Shown one piece after another: positions 1 through 7,107 of a stretch of 30,968 nucleotides of DNA (its first letter is position 1; every line of letters begins with the position of its first letter). The stretch is from RGIG1828 sp045654685. GTDB lineage: Bacteria; Bacillota; Clostridia; UMGS1810. A program made the translations under genes and the position numbers. The stretch covers positions 1-30,968 of the forward strand of contig JAZONV010000046.1 of NCBI GenBank assembly GCA_045654685.1, read 5' to 3'. The notes below the pieces were generated by a model that saw only the letters and a program-made list of their open reading frames with translations, searched no databases and was not told where the DNA came from.

Positions 1-121
1 AAAAACGATTATCAATCGTTTTCTTTACGCTCGTTGCCTTCTCAATGTTCGACTCCTTTTTATTTTTCTCAAACAAAAAACACCCCTATGGGTGTTATTT
101 GTTTGATGCGCTTGACAGGAG
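1..121. repeat. 121-bp direct repeat, copy 1 (tRNA-Arg 3' flank)
   Basis: Positions 1-121 are identical to 202-322, with an offset of 201. The copy may extend beyond the left edge of the window. Read on the minus strand it holds the last 14 bases of the tRNA-Arg gene (108-121 here, matching 309-322) plus the discriminator base at 107, then a complete rho-independent terminator, then a short inverted repeat (4-20, AACGATT on each side of a 3-nt loop). The match ends inside the T-arm of the tRNA, so this copy has no tRNA gene. It looks like a tandem duplication of the tRNA tail and terminator, or one end of a larger repeat array that continues to the left. Confidence 0.95.
70..97 (-). terminator. 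Terminator (duplicated copy)
   Basis: The stem AACACCC/GGGTGTT at 79-96 is followed on the minus strand by TTTTTTGTTT. It is the exact duplicate of the terminator that follows tRNA-Arg, but in this copy no complete tRNA precedes it. Confidence 0.75.
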
Positions 122-201
122 ATCATATTGCTTCGCAATCTGCCCTGCTTGTCGACCCAAAGGCTTCGCCTTTCGGTACCCGCCTGCGCACCAACTTCGC
201 T
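122..201 (-). other. Spacer between repeats with two GCGAAGC mini-hairpins
   Basis: This 80-bp unit lies between the two repeat copies and has no convincing gene. Minus strand: 127-139 reads ATTGC-GAA-GCAAT and 159-173 reads AAAGGC-GAA-GCCTTT. Both are perfect palindromes around a GAA triloop and both contain the heptamer GCGAAGC. That heptamer is known to form an exceptionally stable DNA mini-hairpin. A third partial AGCGAAG lies at 195-201. Short ORFs crossing the spacer on both strands have no protein-like features. Confidence 0.7.
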
Positions 202-322
202 AAAAACGATTATCAATCGTTTTCTTTACGCTCGTTGCCTTCTCAATGTTCGACTCCTTTTTATTTTTCTCAAACAAAAAACACCCCTATGGGTGTTATT
301 TGTTTGATGCGCTTGACAGGAG
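202..322. repeat. 121-bp direct repeat, copy 2
   Basis: Exact second copy of 1-121. This is the copy joined to the intact tRNA-Arg gene: its right end (308-322) is the tRNA 3' end, 280-297 is the stem of the tRNA terminator, and 205-221 is the short AACGATT inverted repeat. Base 323 is the first mismatch with copy 1. Confidence 0.95.
271..298 (-). terminator. tRNA-Arg rho-independent terminator
   Basis: The minus strand has AACACCC, a short loop and GGGTGTT (stem 280-297), followed by TTTTTTGTTT. It lies about 10 nt after the tRNA 3' end, as expected for a terminal tRNA terminator. Confidence 0.85.
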
Positions 323-381
323 TCGAACCTGCGACAACCCGGCGTCGGAGGCCGGTGCTCTATCCACTGAGCTACAAGCGC
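308..381 (-). tRNA. tRNA-Arg (anticodon CCG)
   Basis: The minus strand folds as a complete cloverleaf of 74 nt including the discriminator A at 308. The acceptor stem is GCGCTTG (381-375) with CAAGCGC (315-309). The D-arm is GCTC-AGTGGAT-AGAGC. The anticodon stem CCGGC/GCCGG surrounds loop CTCCGAC, giving anticodon CCG, which reads the Arg codon CGG. The T-arm contains GTTCGACTC. CCA is not encoded; the bases after the discriminator are TCA. The gene follows tmk by 38 bp with a hairpin between them, and may be read from the upstream operon and released by processing. CGG is likely a rare codon in this A+T-rich genome (inference). Confidence 0.95.
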
Positions 382-388
382 AAATATT

Positions 389-414
389 ATGTTCAGGACT
401 TTCATCCTGAACAT
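389..414 (-). other. Hairpin between tmk and tRNA-Arg
   Basis: A perfect 10-bp stem (ATGTTCAGGA at 389-398 with TCCTGAACAT at 405-414) has a 6-nt loop. On the minus strand only AATATTT follows, so the T-tract is weak. It could be a poor terminator for the thyX-tmk operon or a processing site that frees the tRNA from a read-through transcript. Confidence 0.6.
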
Positions 415-419
415 ATATA

Positions 420-1100
420 TTACAATATTTCCTTAACTTTTGCAAGTATTTCCTCTGATATTTCTTCTATGCTTCTCACTTTTCCATCCTTTGCACAATG
501 CACAGTTGTCCACTCATATTTGTTTGCAACAAAAACCGCATTGTCATATGACCTTTGAAGATAATCCGCATTTCTTTCATGAATATCTTTCACCTGAGAA
601 TTATCAATCTTATTGGCTCTTGTTGCCATAAGTTCTCTTGCATTTTCAACAGGCATATCAAGAAATATTACCATATCAGGTTTTGGCAAGGAAAGCTTTT
701 CATATTCCATATCATACAACCAGTCAAGAAATTCACTCTTTTTTTCTGCATCATCTATTTTTGATGCCTGATGAACCATATTTGATGTTGTGTATCTGTC
801 TGCAACAACTATATTACCATTTCCGAAAAGTTCCTTTTTGGATACATTTACAGTTGCCATTCTGTCAACAGCAAAAAACATGGATGCAGCATATGGGCTG
901 ACTGCATTGGGGTCATCACCAAAGTCCCCTGCAAGATACATTTTTACCACAGCAGAACTTTCACTTTCATAATTCGGGAATTCTATGCTCACAACTTTTT
1001 TTCCGAGTTTTGAGAGGTTTTCCTTAAGAAGTGCGGATTGGGTGGCCTTTCCGCTGGAATCTACACCCTCTATTACAATCAATTTATAATCTACAGCCAT
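420..1100 (-). CDS. tmk: Thymidylate kinase (dTMP kinase)
   Basis: This 226-residue P-loop kinase phosphorylates dTMP to dTDP in the cytoplasm. The Walker A region at residues 11-20 reads EGVDSSGKAT, which departs from the usual G-x-D-G-(S/A)-GK(S/T)T at the Gly and Ser/Thr positions. The DRY motif (D101-R102-Y103) that contacts the nucleotide is present in the context VVADRYTTSN. Phe-Pro after the second strand (FPNYES, about 41) also fits the TMPK family. It starts 4 nt after the thyX stop, with AGGAATG upstream of the ATG, so ThyX (which makes dTMP) and this enzyme (which uses it) are co-expressed. The changed P-loop and a length slightly over the usual ~210 suggest a divergent TMPK branch. 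Many Clostridia carry a second, canonical tmk elsewhere; whether this one does cannot be seen here. Confidence 0.88.
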   Translation of the reverse strand: MAVDYKLIVIEGVDSSGKATQSALLKENLSKLGKKVVSIEFPNYESESSAVVKMYLAGDFGDDPNAVSPYAASMFFAVDRMATVNVSKKELFGNGNIVVADRYTTSNMVHQASKIDDAEKKSEFLDWLYDMEYEKLSLPKPDMVIFLDMPVENARELMATRANKIDNSQVKDIHERNADYLQRSYDNAVFVANKYEWTTVHCAKDGKVRSIEEISEEILAKVKEIL

Positions 1101-1104
1101 TTTA

Positions 1105-1866
1105 TCATTCCTGTTCTAAAAACATTTTTCTTTTTTCGAGCATCTTTCCGCAGGTCATCTTTCCTTCGGGGCATGGTCCGCTTATGCATCTCGGTCCTGC
1201 AACTTTGAATATGGTGGGACTTACCTTTTTTACAAGCTTAAGCATTTCACATGCCATATCTCTTATTTCCCATTGGGCTCTTTCACAACAGCGATGGTGG
1301 AAAAAGTTTATGAGACTGCGAGCATTGAATGTGGCTATAAGTTTTGTCTCACATGCATTTGGAAGAACATATCTTGCATCTTCAATAGCCTTTTTTTCTG
1401 CTTTTGATTTTGCACTCTTCTCATCATTACCTTCTTCAAGGTATGTCTTATAATGCTTTTCCTTCAAAATTGATGTGAGTTCATTATATGTTCTTTCATC
1501 ATCTTCCATTGCCTTTATAAAAATTGCCTTTGCTTTTTCATCAGCTTCAATTTCCTTGGGAATTATGTATTCAAACTGTCCCTCATTCACATATCTCTGA
1601 CTTTTTACGCTATATGAAGCAATACGATGTCTTGTGAGCTGTGCAAGAAGACTTCTTGACACGCCCTCAATTCCAAATGTAAAGGTTATGTGTTCAATTG
1701 GACTTTCATGACCGAGACTCATAAGTCTGTCTATGAAATTAACTGTTTTTTCGTGGTCAAGACCATTTAATATTCCATCTATTTCCGATGATGAATAGCA
1801 AAGTTTTGCCGCTGCAGCAACTATTTTTTCACAATCGGGATTATACTGAAGTAATTCTACGTTCAT
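1105..1866 (-). CDS. thyX: Flavin-dependent thymidylate synthase ThyX
   Basis: This enzyme methylates dUMP to dTMP using methylene-tetrahydrofolate and reduced FAD; it is the alternative to ThyA. The diagnostic RHR-x7-S motif is complete (R79-H80-R81 to S89, context LTRHRIASYSVKSQRY). HESPIEH at 53-59 and HHRCCERAQWEIR in the C-terminal half also fit the family. Its 253 residues include a charged insertion around 120-165 and a C-terminal tail with three cysteines in GPRCISGPCPEGKMTCG, similar to tails I associate with clostridial ThyX. It sits in an operon directly before tmk, the next step of dTTP synthesis. The start ATG has AGGAGAG-type sequence upstream. Confidence 0.96.
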   Translation of the reverse strand: MNVELLQYNPDCEKIVAAAAKLCYSSSEIDGILNGLDHEKTVNFIDRLMSLGHESPIEHITFTFGIEGVSRSLLAQLTRHRIASYSVKSQRYVNEGQFEYIIPKEIEADEKAKAIFIKAMEDDERTYNELTSILKEKHYKTYLEEGNDEKSAKSKAEKKAIEDARYVLPNACETKLIATFNARSLINFFHHRCCERAQWEIRDMACEMLKLVKKVSPTIFKVAGPRCISGPCPEGKMTCGKMLEKRKMFLEQE

Positions 1867-1876
1867 TTTTCTCTCC

Positions 1877-2620
1877 TCACTCCTGACTAAACTTTCTTCC
1901 CTTTAGTAATACTTTAAATCCGAATCTCGGAAGATCAAGCATTCTGACAAATCTTGAAGGCTGTTTCATAAGACGATAGAGCCATTCTATACCGTGCTTT
2001 GTGAAAAATTCCGGTGCTCTTTTAACGGTTCCCGCAAAAACATCAAGACTTCCGCCGATACCGAGACAAACACCTGCATTAAGATTGGATTTATGTTCAT
2101 CAATCCATTTTTCCTGTTTGGGTGCACCAAGGCAGACAAAAAGCAGATCCGGATTTGCCCTTTGTATATTTTCTATTATGGTTTGTTCTTTTTCTTCGTT
2201 GAAATATCCGTCGCTATAACCTGCAATTCTGATTCCCGGATACTTTTTGGTAATATTCTCTCCTGCTGTTTCTGCAACTCCCGGTTTTGAGCCAAAAAGA
2301 TACAGACTTCCGCCTTTTTTGGAAAGCTTTTCGAGAGTCATACAGGCAATATCATATCCTGCCGCTCTTTCCTTTATGGGATTTTTTACAATTTTTGATG
2401 CGTATACAACCCCGATTCCGTCAGCTGTTAAAAGATCTGAAGAATTGAGCAAATCTCTGAATGATTCATCTCTGTATGCCATCATTATAATTTCAGAATT
2501 TGGCGTAAAAACGCTTCTTCCCTTATCACCCGATTCAATATATTTTATAATTTTATCGGATGCTTCATCAACATTTACCTTATCAACTTTGACTCCAAGT
2601 ATATTTACTTTGTCTGACAT
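1877..2620 (-). CDS. WecG/TagA/CpsF family glycosyltransferase (GT26)
   Basis: 247 residues, the normal length of GT26 enzymes. Members transfer a sugar such as ManNAc(A) onto undecaprenyl-PP-GlcNAc at the inner face of the membrane, in wall teichoic acid or related polymer synthesis. Family marks are FTPNSEI (T39-N41), LLTADGIGVVYASK with catalytic-site D67, VCLGAPKQEKWI near 160, and GGSLDVFAGTVKRAPEF followed by GIEWLYRL near the C-terminus, which is the membrane-binding tail. It resembles tagA/tarA more than wecG, but the acceptor sugar cannot be read from sequence. It lies between an HD protein gene and thyX with short gaps, as one operon member; the functional link to its neighbours is not obvious. 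Confidence 0.92.
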   Translation of the reverse strand: MSDKVNILGVKVDKVNVDEASDKIIKYIESGDKGRSVFTPNSEIIMMAYRDESFRDLLNSSDLLTADGIGVVYASKIVKNPIKERAAGYDIACMTLEKLSKKGGSLYLFGSKPGVAETAGENITKKYPGIRIAGYSDGYFNEEKEQTIIENIQRANPDLLFVCLGAPKQEKWIDEHKSNLNAGVCLGIGGSLDVFAGTVKRAPEFFTKHGIEWLYRLMKQPSRFVRMLDLPRFGFKVLLKGRKFSQE

Positions 2621-2640
2621 TTTTCTTCCTCCAAAGTTTA

Positions 2641-3177
2641 TTATAATTTTTTTATTAGTTCATAGAATAAATCAAGGTATTTGTCTCTCACTTTTGAAAA
2701 TTCCTCAAATTTAAATTCAGGATTTGTCAAAAGAAAAGTTTCTTCGCCAAGCTCTATACCCATGTAGTGTTTAAACTCATGATACAAAAGATCTTTATCA
2801 ATCTTATATACTATTGACTTTTCTTCTTTTGAAAGAGACCCTATATATTTTTCATATACTAAATCTATGAGTTTTTCTTCAAATTCCAAGTAATCCGTAA
2901 GATTATTCTTTACAGGCGTTGTCACATCAGACATATACGCCTCACTTGCATCATGCAAAAGACATGCAAGTGATATTTTTGCACTATATCCTCTTTTTTC
3001 GGATTCCATTGCGCACTCAATTGAGTGTTGTGCAACAGAGTGAAACTGTGGAAAATGCCCGTTTGCTCTTGCAAGCATAGAAAGAGCATGGGCAATATCC
3101 TCAATTATTATATCATCTTTTTTGGGAGATGTGGGATAAAATTTTTTCTTTGAAACTGTATATATATAATCTGCCAT
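2641..3177 (-). CDS. HD-domain phosphohydrolase (YfbR-like)
   Basis: This 178-residue protein has the metal-binding HD signature: FHSVAQHS (H46, H51), LLHDASEAYMSD (H75-D76, with D84), and a later Asp around 127-129 (KIDKDL). The layout is like YfbR 5'-deoxynucleotidases and related HD proteins, which remove phosphate from dNMPs. That would be meaningful in an operon with thyX and tmk (dTMP synthesis and use), but substrate assignment is inference. The gene begins 1 nt after the end of the preceding gene, so translation is likely coupled. The C-terminal third (about 100-178) is charged and helical. Other HD phosphohydrolases, such as general nucleotide or phage-type HD proteins, remain possible. 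Confidence 0.75.
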   Translation of the reverse strand: MADYIYTVSKKKFYPTSPKKDDIIIEDIAHALSMLARANGHFPQFHSVAQHSIECAMESEKRGYSAKISLACLLHDASEAYMSDVTTPVKNNLTDYLEFEEKLIDLVYEKYIGSLSKEEKSIVYKIDKDLLYHEFKHYMGIELGEETFLLTNPEFKFEEFSKVRDKYLDLFYELIKKL

Positions 3178-3178
3178 A

Positions 3179-3703
3179 TCAATACCCCAGAATATCCAGT
3201 CGCATTGTTACACCAAGTTGATAGAATGCGCCAAGGCTTACGGAAATATATTCATTCGCTCCGGGCATATCGAAACAGTCCTTCATATCCACAACCCATT
3301 TTTCATACATCTCTATCATAAAGTTCTGAAAATCTTTTCTTTCGTTATTATCAGTCATCTCAAGTAATACAAAGATGTTATTCCATACTCCACCCTCGTA
3401 GATTTCATCATATTTAATTTTTATAAGTCTGTTATCCCCGTCTGCCCATGCATCAGCCGTGCTTAATCCGCAGGCAAAACAATTAACACAAAGACCCAGA
3501 TAGTATCCAACCATATTACCCTTAAAGGTTTCATAAAACTCTGTGTCTGAAAGCCAATCTGCAGAGAATTTGAATCCCATATCAAGAAGTTCTTCAACCA
3601 TTATGGCATCTTTAATAATATATCCTCTTTCAAGAGCTGATTTATGAAGTTTTATAAGAATATCTTTATATATTTTTCTTGGTGTTTTTTGTGTGTTTTC
3701 CAT
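3179..3703 (-). CDS. Conserved-looking protein of unknown function
   Basis: 174 residues, not recognised. It is soluble, with no signal peptide and no clear membrane segment. It is acidic and rich in aromatic residues, with a Cys pair in LCVNCFACG near residue 92 and an Asp/Trp-rich stretch (ADAWADGD) right after it. That could be a metal or ligand site, but no known motif is evident. It lies second in the operon that starts with the LOG gene, 12 bp after it and 1 nt before the HD gene, so co-translation with the HD protein is likely. Start ATG at 3703 follows a GGACGC-rich stretch that is only a weak ribosome binding site. Confidence 0.7.
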   Translation of the reverse strand: MENTQKTPRKIYKDILIKLHKSALERGYIIKDAIMVEELLDMGFKFSADWLSDTEFYETFKGNMVGYYLGLCVNCFACGLSTADAWADGDNRLIKIKYDEIYEGGVWNNIFVLLEMTDNNERKDFQNFMIEMYEKWVVDMKDCFDMPGANEYISVSLGAFYQLGVTMRLDILGY

Positions 3704-3715
3704 ATTAGCGTCCTT

Positions 3716-4291
3716 TTATATATATTTTGTATCATTAATAGTTAAGTTTTCTGCCTTATAATTATCAATATACTCCATAATTTTTTCTGCGCTGTCTATT
3801 ATTTCATATAAAGTCACAGTTGCGGGAGTAATAAAATTTTCTTCAAGTGCATATTCCATAAATTCCTGAAGTTTATCATAATACCCAAAAATATTATATA
3901 CAATAATCGCCTTTGAATGGCGCGCAAGTTGCTTGAGTGTCAGAATTTCAAAAAATTCATCAAAAGTTCCGACTCCTCCGGGAACCATAATGAAAACATC
4001 TGCTTTGTCCTCCATAATCTGCTTTCTTTCACGCATAGTTTCCATCCGAATAAGTTCATCACATTTGTCATACAAAATTCCGTCAGCATTGAAAAAGTGA
4101 GGGGCAACTCCGGTTATGTGTCCGCCGCCTTTGGTAAATCCCCTTGCCGCCGCTCCCATAAGGCCATTGGCTCCGGCACCATATACAAGACTGTGCCCTT
4201 TTTTGGCAAGAGTTTCACACAAGGATTCAACTGCATTTATATATTTTTCATCTGTTTTTACACTTGATGCTCCATATACACATATTTTCAT
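3716..4291 (-). CDS. LOG-family nucleoside 5'-monophosphate phosphoribohydrolase
   Basis: 191 residues from the chosen start. LOG/TIGR00730 proteins split the N-glycosidic bond of (cytokinin) nucleoside 5'-monophosphates, releasing base and ribose 5-phosphate. Seen here are the Rossmann-type YGAGANGLMG (about 37-46), the METMRERK segment (84-90) and the signature PGGVGTFDE (104-112), matching PGGxGTxxE. An in-frame codon 11 positions upstream (4324) could start the gene, but the promoter below puts the transcript start near 4308, and AAGGGA is well spaced before the ATG at 4291, so 4291 is preferred. It is the first gene of the LOG-unknown-HD-GT26-thyX-tmk operon. A substrate in nucleotide salvage would fit the neighbours. 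Confidence 0.9.
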   Translation of the reverse strand: MKICVYGASSVKTDEKYINAVESLCETLAKKGHSLVYGAGANGLMGAAARGFTKGGGHITGVAPHFFNADGILYDKCDELIRMETMRERKQIMEDKADVFIMVPGGVGTFDEFFEILTLKQLARHSKAIIVYNIFGYYDKLQEFMEYALEENFITPATVTLYEIIDSAEKIMEYIDNYKAENLTINDTKYI

Positions 4292-4314
4292 ATTATCATT
4301 CCCTTCATACTTTA

Positions 4315-4343
4315 ATTTTAACATATGTAGAAAAAAAAATCAA
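4315..4343 (-). promoter_or_regulatory. Promoter of the LOG-thyX-tmk operon
   Basis: The -35 TTGATT (4338-4343) and -10 TAAAAT (4315-4320) are 17 nt apart on the minus strand. The predicted transcript start near 4308 lies between the two possible LOG start codons and decides in favour of the inner one. Confidence 0.7.
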
Positions 4344-4362
4344 TATGACTTATTTTATATGA

Positions 4363-4400
4363 CAAAAAAATCCCCACCTGAAAAGGCGGGGACCAAAAAA
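4363..4400 (-). terminator. Terminator of the HU gene
   Basis: The minus strand forms TCCCCGCC/GGTGGGGA with a short loop (4371-4392), followed by TTTTTTTG. It lies just after the HU stop codon and upstream of the next promoter, making HU a single-gene unit. Confidence 0.88.
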
Positions 4401-4404
4401 CGAA

Positions 4405-4677
4405 TTATTTTACAGCGTCTTTTAAAGCTTTACCAACTTTGAATGTGGGAACTGTTGTTGCAGGAATGTTGATTTCTGCGCCAGTCTGAGGATTTTTACC
4501 TTTTCTAGCAGCACGTTTCTTTGTTTCGAAAGAACCAAAGCCAACGAGAACAACTTTGTCACCGTCTACAAGAGCATCTGTTACGCTGTCGATGAATGCA
4601 TTTAAAGCTTTTTCAGCATCTTTTTTAGATAATTCTGCTTTTTCTGCTATTTTAGCAATCAAATCACTTTTTTTCAT
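4405..4677 (-). CDS. hup: DNA-binding protein HU
   Basis: 90 residues, the typical HU size. This small basic nucleoid protein dimerises and bends DNA through beta-arms. The N-terminal helix-turn-helix body (MKKSDLIAKIAEKAELSKKD) and the GFGSF turn (about 46-50) are canonical. The beta-arm ends KNPQTGAEINIPA, with the conserved NP-x-TG and IPA elements, followed by FKVGKALKDAV. It has its own strong promoter (TTGCAA-N17-TATAAT), an AGGAGGT site about 10 nt before the ATG, and its own terminator, fitting an abundant protein. Specialised IHF-like roles are not excluded, but nothing suggests them. Confidence 0.97.
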   Translation of the reverse strand: MKKSDLIAKIAEKAELSKKDAEKALNAFIDSVTDALVDGDKVVLVGFGSFETKKRAARKGKNPQTGAEINIPATTVPTFKVGKALKDAVK

Positions 4678-4714
4678 TCTACCTACTACCTCCTAAATAT
4701 TTTGAACTATTGAT

Positions 4715-4743
4715 ATTATAACAGATAATTCCAATAGTTGCAA
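4715..4743 (-). promoter_or_regulatory. Promoter of hup
   Basis: The -35 TTGCAA (4738-4743) and consensus -10 TATAAT (4715-4720) have a 17-nt spacer on the minus strand, about 30 nt upstream of the AGGAGGT ribosome binding site. Confidence 0.85.
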
Positions 4744-4814
4744 GCAAAAACCTAAAAAGTTTTATTGGCAAATTGCATAAATTTAGCGTGCTTATATTGT
4801 TGCAAATGCCGAAA

Positions 4815-5462
4815 TTACTGAATTTCATCCATAATCGTTTCTTCATCTATTACTATATCTCTGATATACTTGCAATTATTTCTCAGACAAGCAAAAATCA
4901 CAATAATCATTACAAATTCGCATATTATATTTAGTTTTACAGCAGAGTTCACATCATAGTACTCCCAGTAGCCAACCAAATGATTAAAACTTATTGGAAA
5001 TGCCGCAAAAAACGAATATATGGATATTGCCATAACTATGAATGAAGTAAGTTCAAACACCATTGGTCCGTATTCAAAATCACCGGTATCCCTGATAGGA
5101 ATAATATTACATTTTATAAACAGCGCATTAAAGAAATTTACAGCAGCTACTGCCGAAAAATAGAATACATATCCAAGAGTACGGTCATACACCATCAGTA
5201 TCACGAACCCCGCCTGAACAAATAGCAATATTATTGTAAACAGTTTTATCATAATACCGTAAAATTCTTCTTTAAAATACATTAAATAATATACGGATAC
5301 GAAAAACGTTGATATAATTTGAGGTGCAAACAAATAATAATCATCATAGTAATAATCACTAAGACCGTATATGCTGTACACCATCATTATTATATCCACT
5401 GTAAACTTCAAAATATATGCCCCAAGCGCACAGTATATAAACAAATTATATGTTTTTTTCAT
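4815..5462 (-). CDS. Multispanning membrane protein of unknown function
   Basis: 215 residues with about six hydrophobic helices (roughly 7-30, 43-62, 70-90, 95-115, 133-155, 173-195), unusually rich in Tyr and Phe. The second loop holds a Tyr/Asp run (DYYYDDYY). The C-terminal tail after residue 195 is charged and probably cytoplasmic. I recognise no family motif. AGAGGT lies 6-7 nt before the ATG, and the gene begins 16 nt after the SLH protein stop, so it is likely the last gene of the kinase-SLH-membrane protein unit. Whether it takes part in the same export or surface process as its neighbours is unknown. I see no clear terminator between it and the hup promoter. Confidence 0.72.
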   Translation of the reverse strand: MKKTYNLFIYCALGAYILKFTVDIIMMVYSIYGLSDYYYDDYYLFAPQIISTFFVSVYYLMYFKEEFYGIMIKLFTIILLFVQAGFVILMVYDRTLGYVFYFSAVAAVNFFNALFIKCNIIPIRDTGDFEYGPMVFELTSFIVMAISIYSFFAAFPISFNHLVGYWEYYDVNSAVKLNIICEFVMIIVIFACLRNNCKYIRDIVIDEETIMDEIQ

Positions 5463-5478
5463 ATGATTACCTCTGATC

Positions 5479-7092
5479 TTAATCTACAAGTTGTCTTACA
5501 TACATATCATCGAGTTTGAAAACTACATCTGTGAGTGCTCTTCCGGTATCAATATCAACCCAGAAACTTTCGCCGTTTTCAAGAGCCTTTGATGATGCTC
5601 TTGCATCTGTGCATCTTATAATGTCGGAAAGTTTTGTGTTTGTACCCTTTTCAACTACTGTAACTTTTGTTCTGAATGTAAATCCGGTATCTGTGGTTGC
5701 AGTAAGTACGGGACAAATTGAAATTTCTATTTCTGCACCTTTGGATTTACAACTTTCATACCACTGCGAGAATGCTGTTTTGAAAATTTTGGAAAATGTT
5801 TCTGTCACAGCATATGTTTCAGCAGGTGTTTTGGTCATTCCCAGATATGATTTTTCATACACGGATTTCGGGGCAAAACCAACAACTGCTTTATATGAAG
5901 ACGCATTTGAGGGAACAGATGATGGTGATGTTACGAGTTTATAATCCTCATAGTGAGAATTTTTGCTGATTACTTCACCGGTATAAAAACCTGACAATCC
6001 ATCAAATTCCAAGAGAAGACATGCAAATTCCTTCATGGTAATTTCCTTATCAGGATTGATTTTACCGTCGGAATCGAAACCGATTCCATTCTGATACGCA
6101 ACTTTCAGAAATACTTTTTCTTGCTCAGTTGCAGACTGTATTTCCGGATACATTGCTCCATTTGCATCATTTGGAATATATTTATGAGATGTTCTGAGTG
6201 CCACAAACGATAAAGCAATAATAGCATCTTTAATGGTTGCTTTTTTATCTGCGTATGAAGCATTATCATTTTCTGCACCTGCCCAATATCTGGATGCCAT
6301 ATTAACTGCTTGTGCGTAGGGGTGTTCAAATGAAATTGTGGCAGATACCCCGGGGTAATCAGGATTTACGTTGTCAGACAAAAGTCTTGCAGCTGCCATG
6401 GCAACTTCGCCCTTTGTGAGATTTCCATCTTCAGCGTATGGCTTATCAACAACTTTCAACCAATTATACACGTTTTCAAAAATCTTTGAGTCAACACTTG
6501 AATAGAAATTAGTCTGGGGAGTCTGTGCATTTACATTTCTTGCTCTTACTATAAGGGCTGAGGCTTCTGCTCTTGTAAGAGTATCTGAAAGACGAAGATT
6601 CACATAATCATCACCTGTCATAATTCCATTAGCATATACCCATGCTGCCGCATCAGGTTTTGATGATTGATTAGAAACTACAGGAGGAACCTTGACTGAT
6701 TTTGGTAAACCTGCTCTTTCCCAAAGAAGGATTGCAACTTCTCCTCTTGTTATAGGAATAGATGGGCAAAACATATTGTCATATGATGCACCAAGGCCGG
6801 ATGTCATAACATATTCATATGCCCAGTGATTAGATGGAACATCATCAAAATCTCCGGAACGTCTCTCAGGGCCCTTTCCAATCATTTTTACAAATTCCGC
6901 TCTTGTAACAGTGCCTGTGGGGCGGAAACTTCCGTCTTCAAAGCCATTGATTGTACCATCATTCACAAGAATATTTACATATTCATAAGCCCAGTGATCA
7001 GAAGCCAAATCTGTAAAATTTTTTGCAAAAACAGAAATTGTGAACGAAAAGACAAGAACTACAGAAAGTATGATTGATATAAGTTTTTTCAT
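5479..7092 (-). CDS. Secreted S-layer-homology (SLH) domain protein
   Basis: 537 residues with an N-terminal signal peptide (about 1-23, ending VFA). At least three SLH repeats follow (about 24-70, 83-130, 150-190). The first reads FTDLASDHWAYEYV, then GFEDGSFRPTGTVTRAEF. SLH domains bind pyruvylated wall polysaccharide and hold proteins on the cell surface. Further degenerate SLH-like units occur around 215-240 and 320-370 (SDGKINPDKEITMKEFACLLL). The last about 150 residues are a separate unknown beta-rich domain. It begins 15 nt after the HprK-like gene with AAGGAGAG before the ATG, so kinase and SLH protein are co-transcribed. That makes it a possible surface anchor or substrate of the island, which is inference. 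Confidence 0.92.
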   Translation of the reverse strand: MKKLISIILSVVLVFSFTISVFAKNFTDLASDHWAYEYVNILVNDGTINGFEDGSFRPTGTVTRAEFVKMIGKGPERRSGDFDDVPSNHWAYEYVMTSGLGASYDNMFCPSIPITRGEVAILLWERAGLPKSVKVPPVVSNQSSKPDAAAWVYANGIMTGDDYVNLRLSDTLTRAEASALIVRARNVNAQTPQTNFYSSVDSKIFENVYNWLKVVDKPYAEDGNLTKGEVAMAAARLLSDNVNPDYPGVSATISFEHPYAQAVNMASRYWAGAENDNASYADKKATIKDAIIALSFVALRTSHKYIPNDANGAMYPEIQSATEQEKVFLKVAYQNGIGFDSDGKINPDKEITMKEFACLLLEFDGLSGFYTGEVISKNSHYEDYKLVTSPSSVPSNASSYKAVVGFAPKSVYEKSYLGMTKTPAETYAVTETFSKIFKTAFSQWYESCKSKGAEIEISICPVLTATTDTGFTFRTKVTVVEKGTNTKLSDIIRCTDARASSKALENGESFWVDIDTGRALTDVVFKLDDMYVRQLVD

Positions 7093-7107
7093 TGTTATCT
7101 CTCCTTT

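Noticed and set aside
1..322. CRISPR array
   Set aside because: There are only two copies, of 121 bp, each including tRNA and terminator sequence, with one 80-bp spacer and no cas genes.
226..414. Minus-strand open frame covering tRNA-Arg
   Set aside because: It is the translation of a clear tRNA gene and its terminator, with no ribosome binding site.
34..558. Plus-strand open frame of 174 codons across both repeats and the antisense of the tRNA
   Set aside because: It runs through the duplicated terminator and the tRNA gene on the wrong strand, and its repeated stretch is only the DNA repeat in translation.
2247..2714. 155-codon plus-strand frame
   Set aside because: It lies antisense to the clearly coding GT26 glycosyltransferase gene, and its sequence has no recognisable features.
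2641..4291. Prophage segment, because of the HD protein and ThyX
   Set aside because: No phage structural, integrase or lysis genes are present, and the neighbours are normal chromosomal genes.
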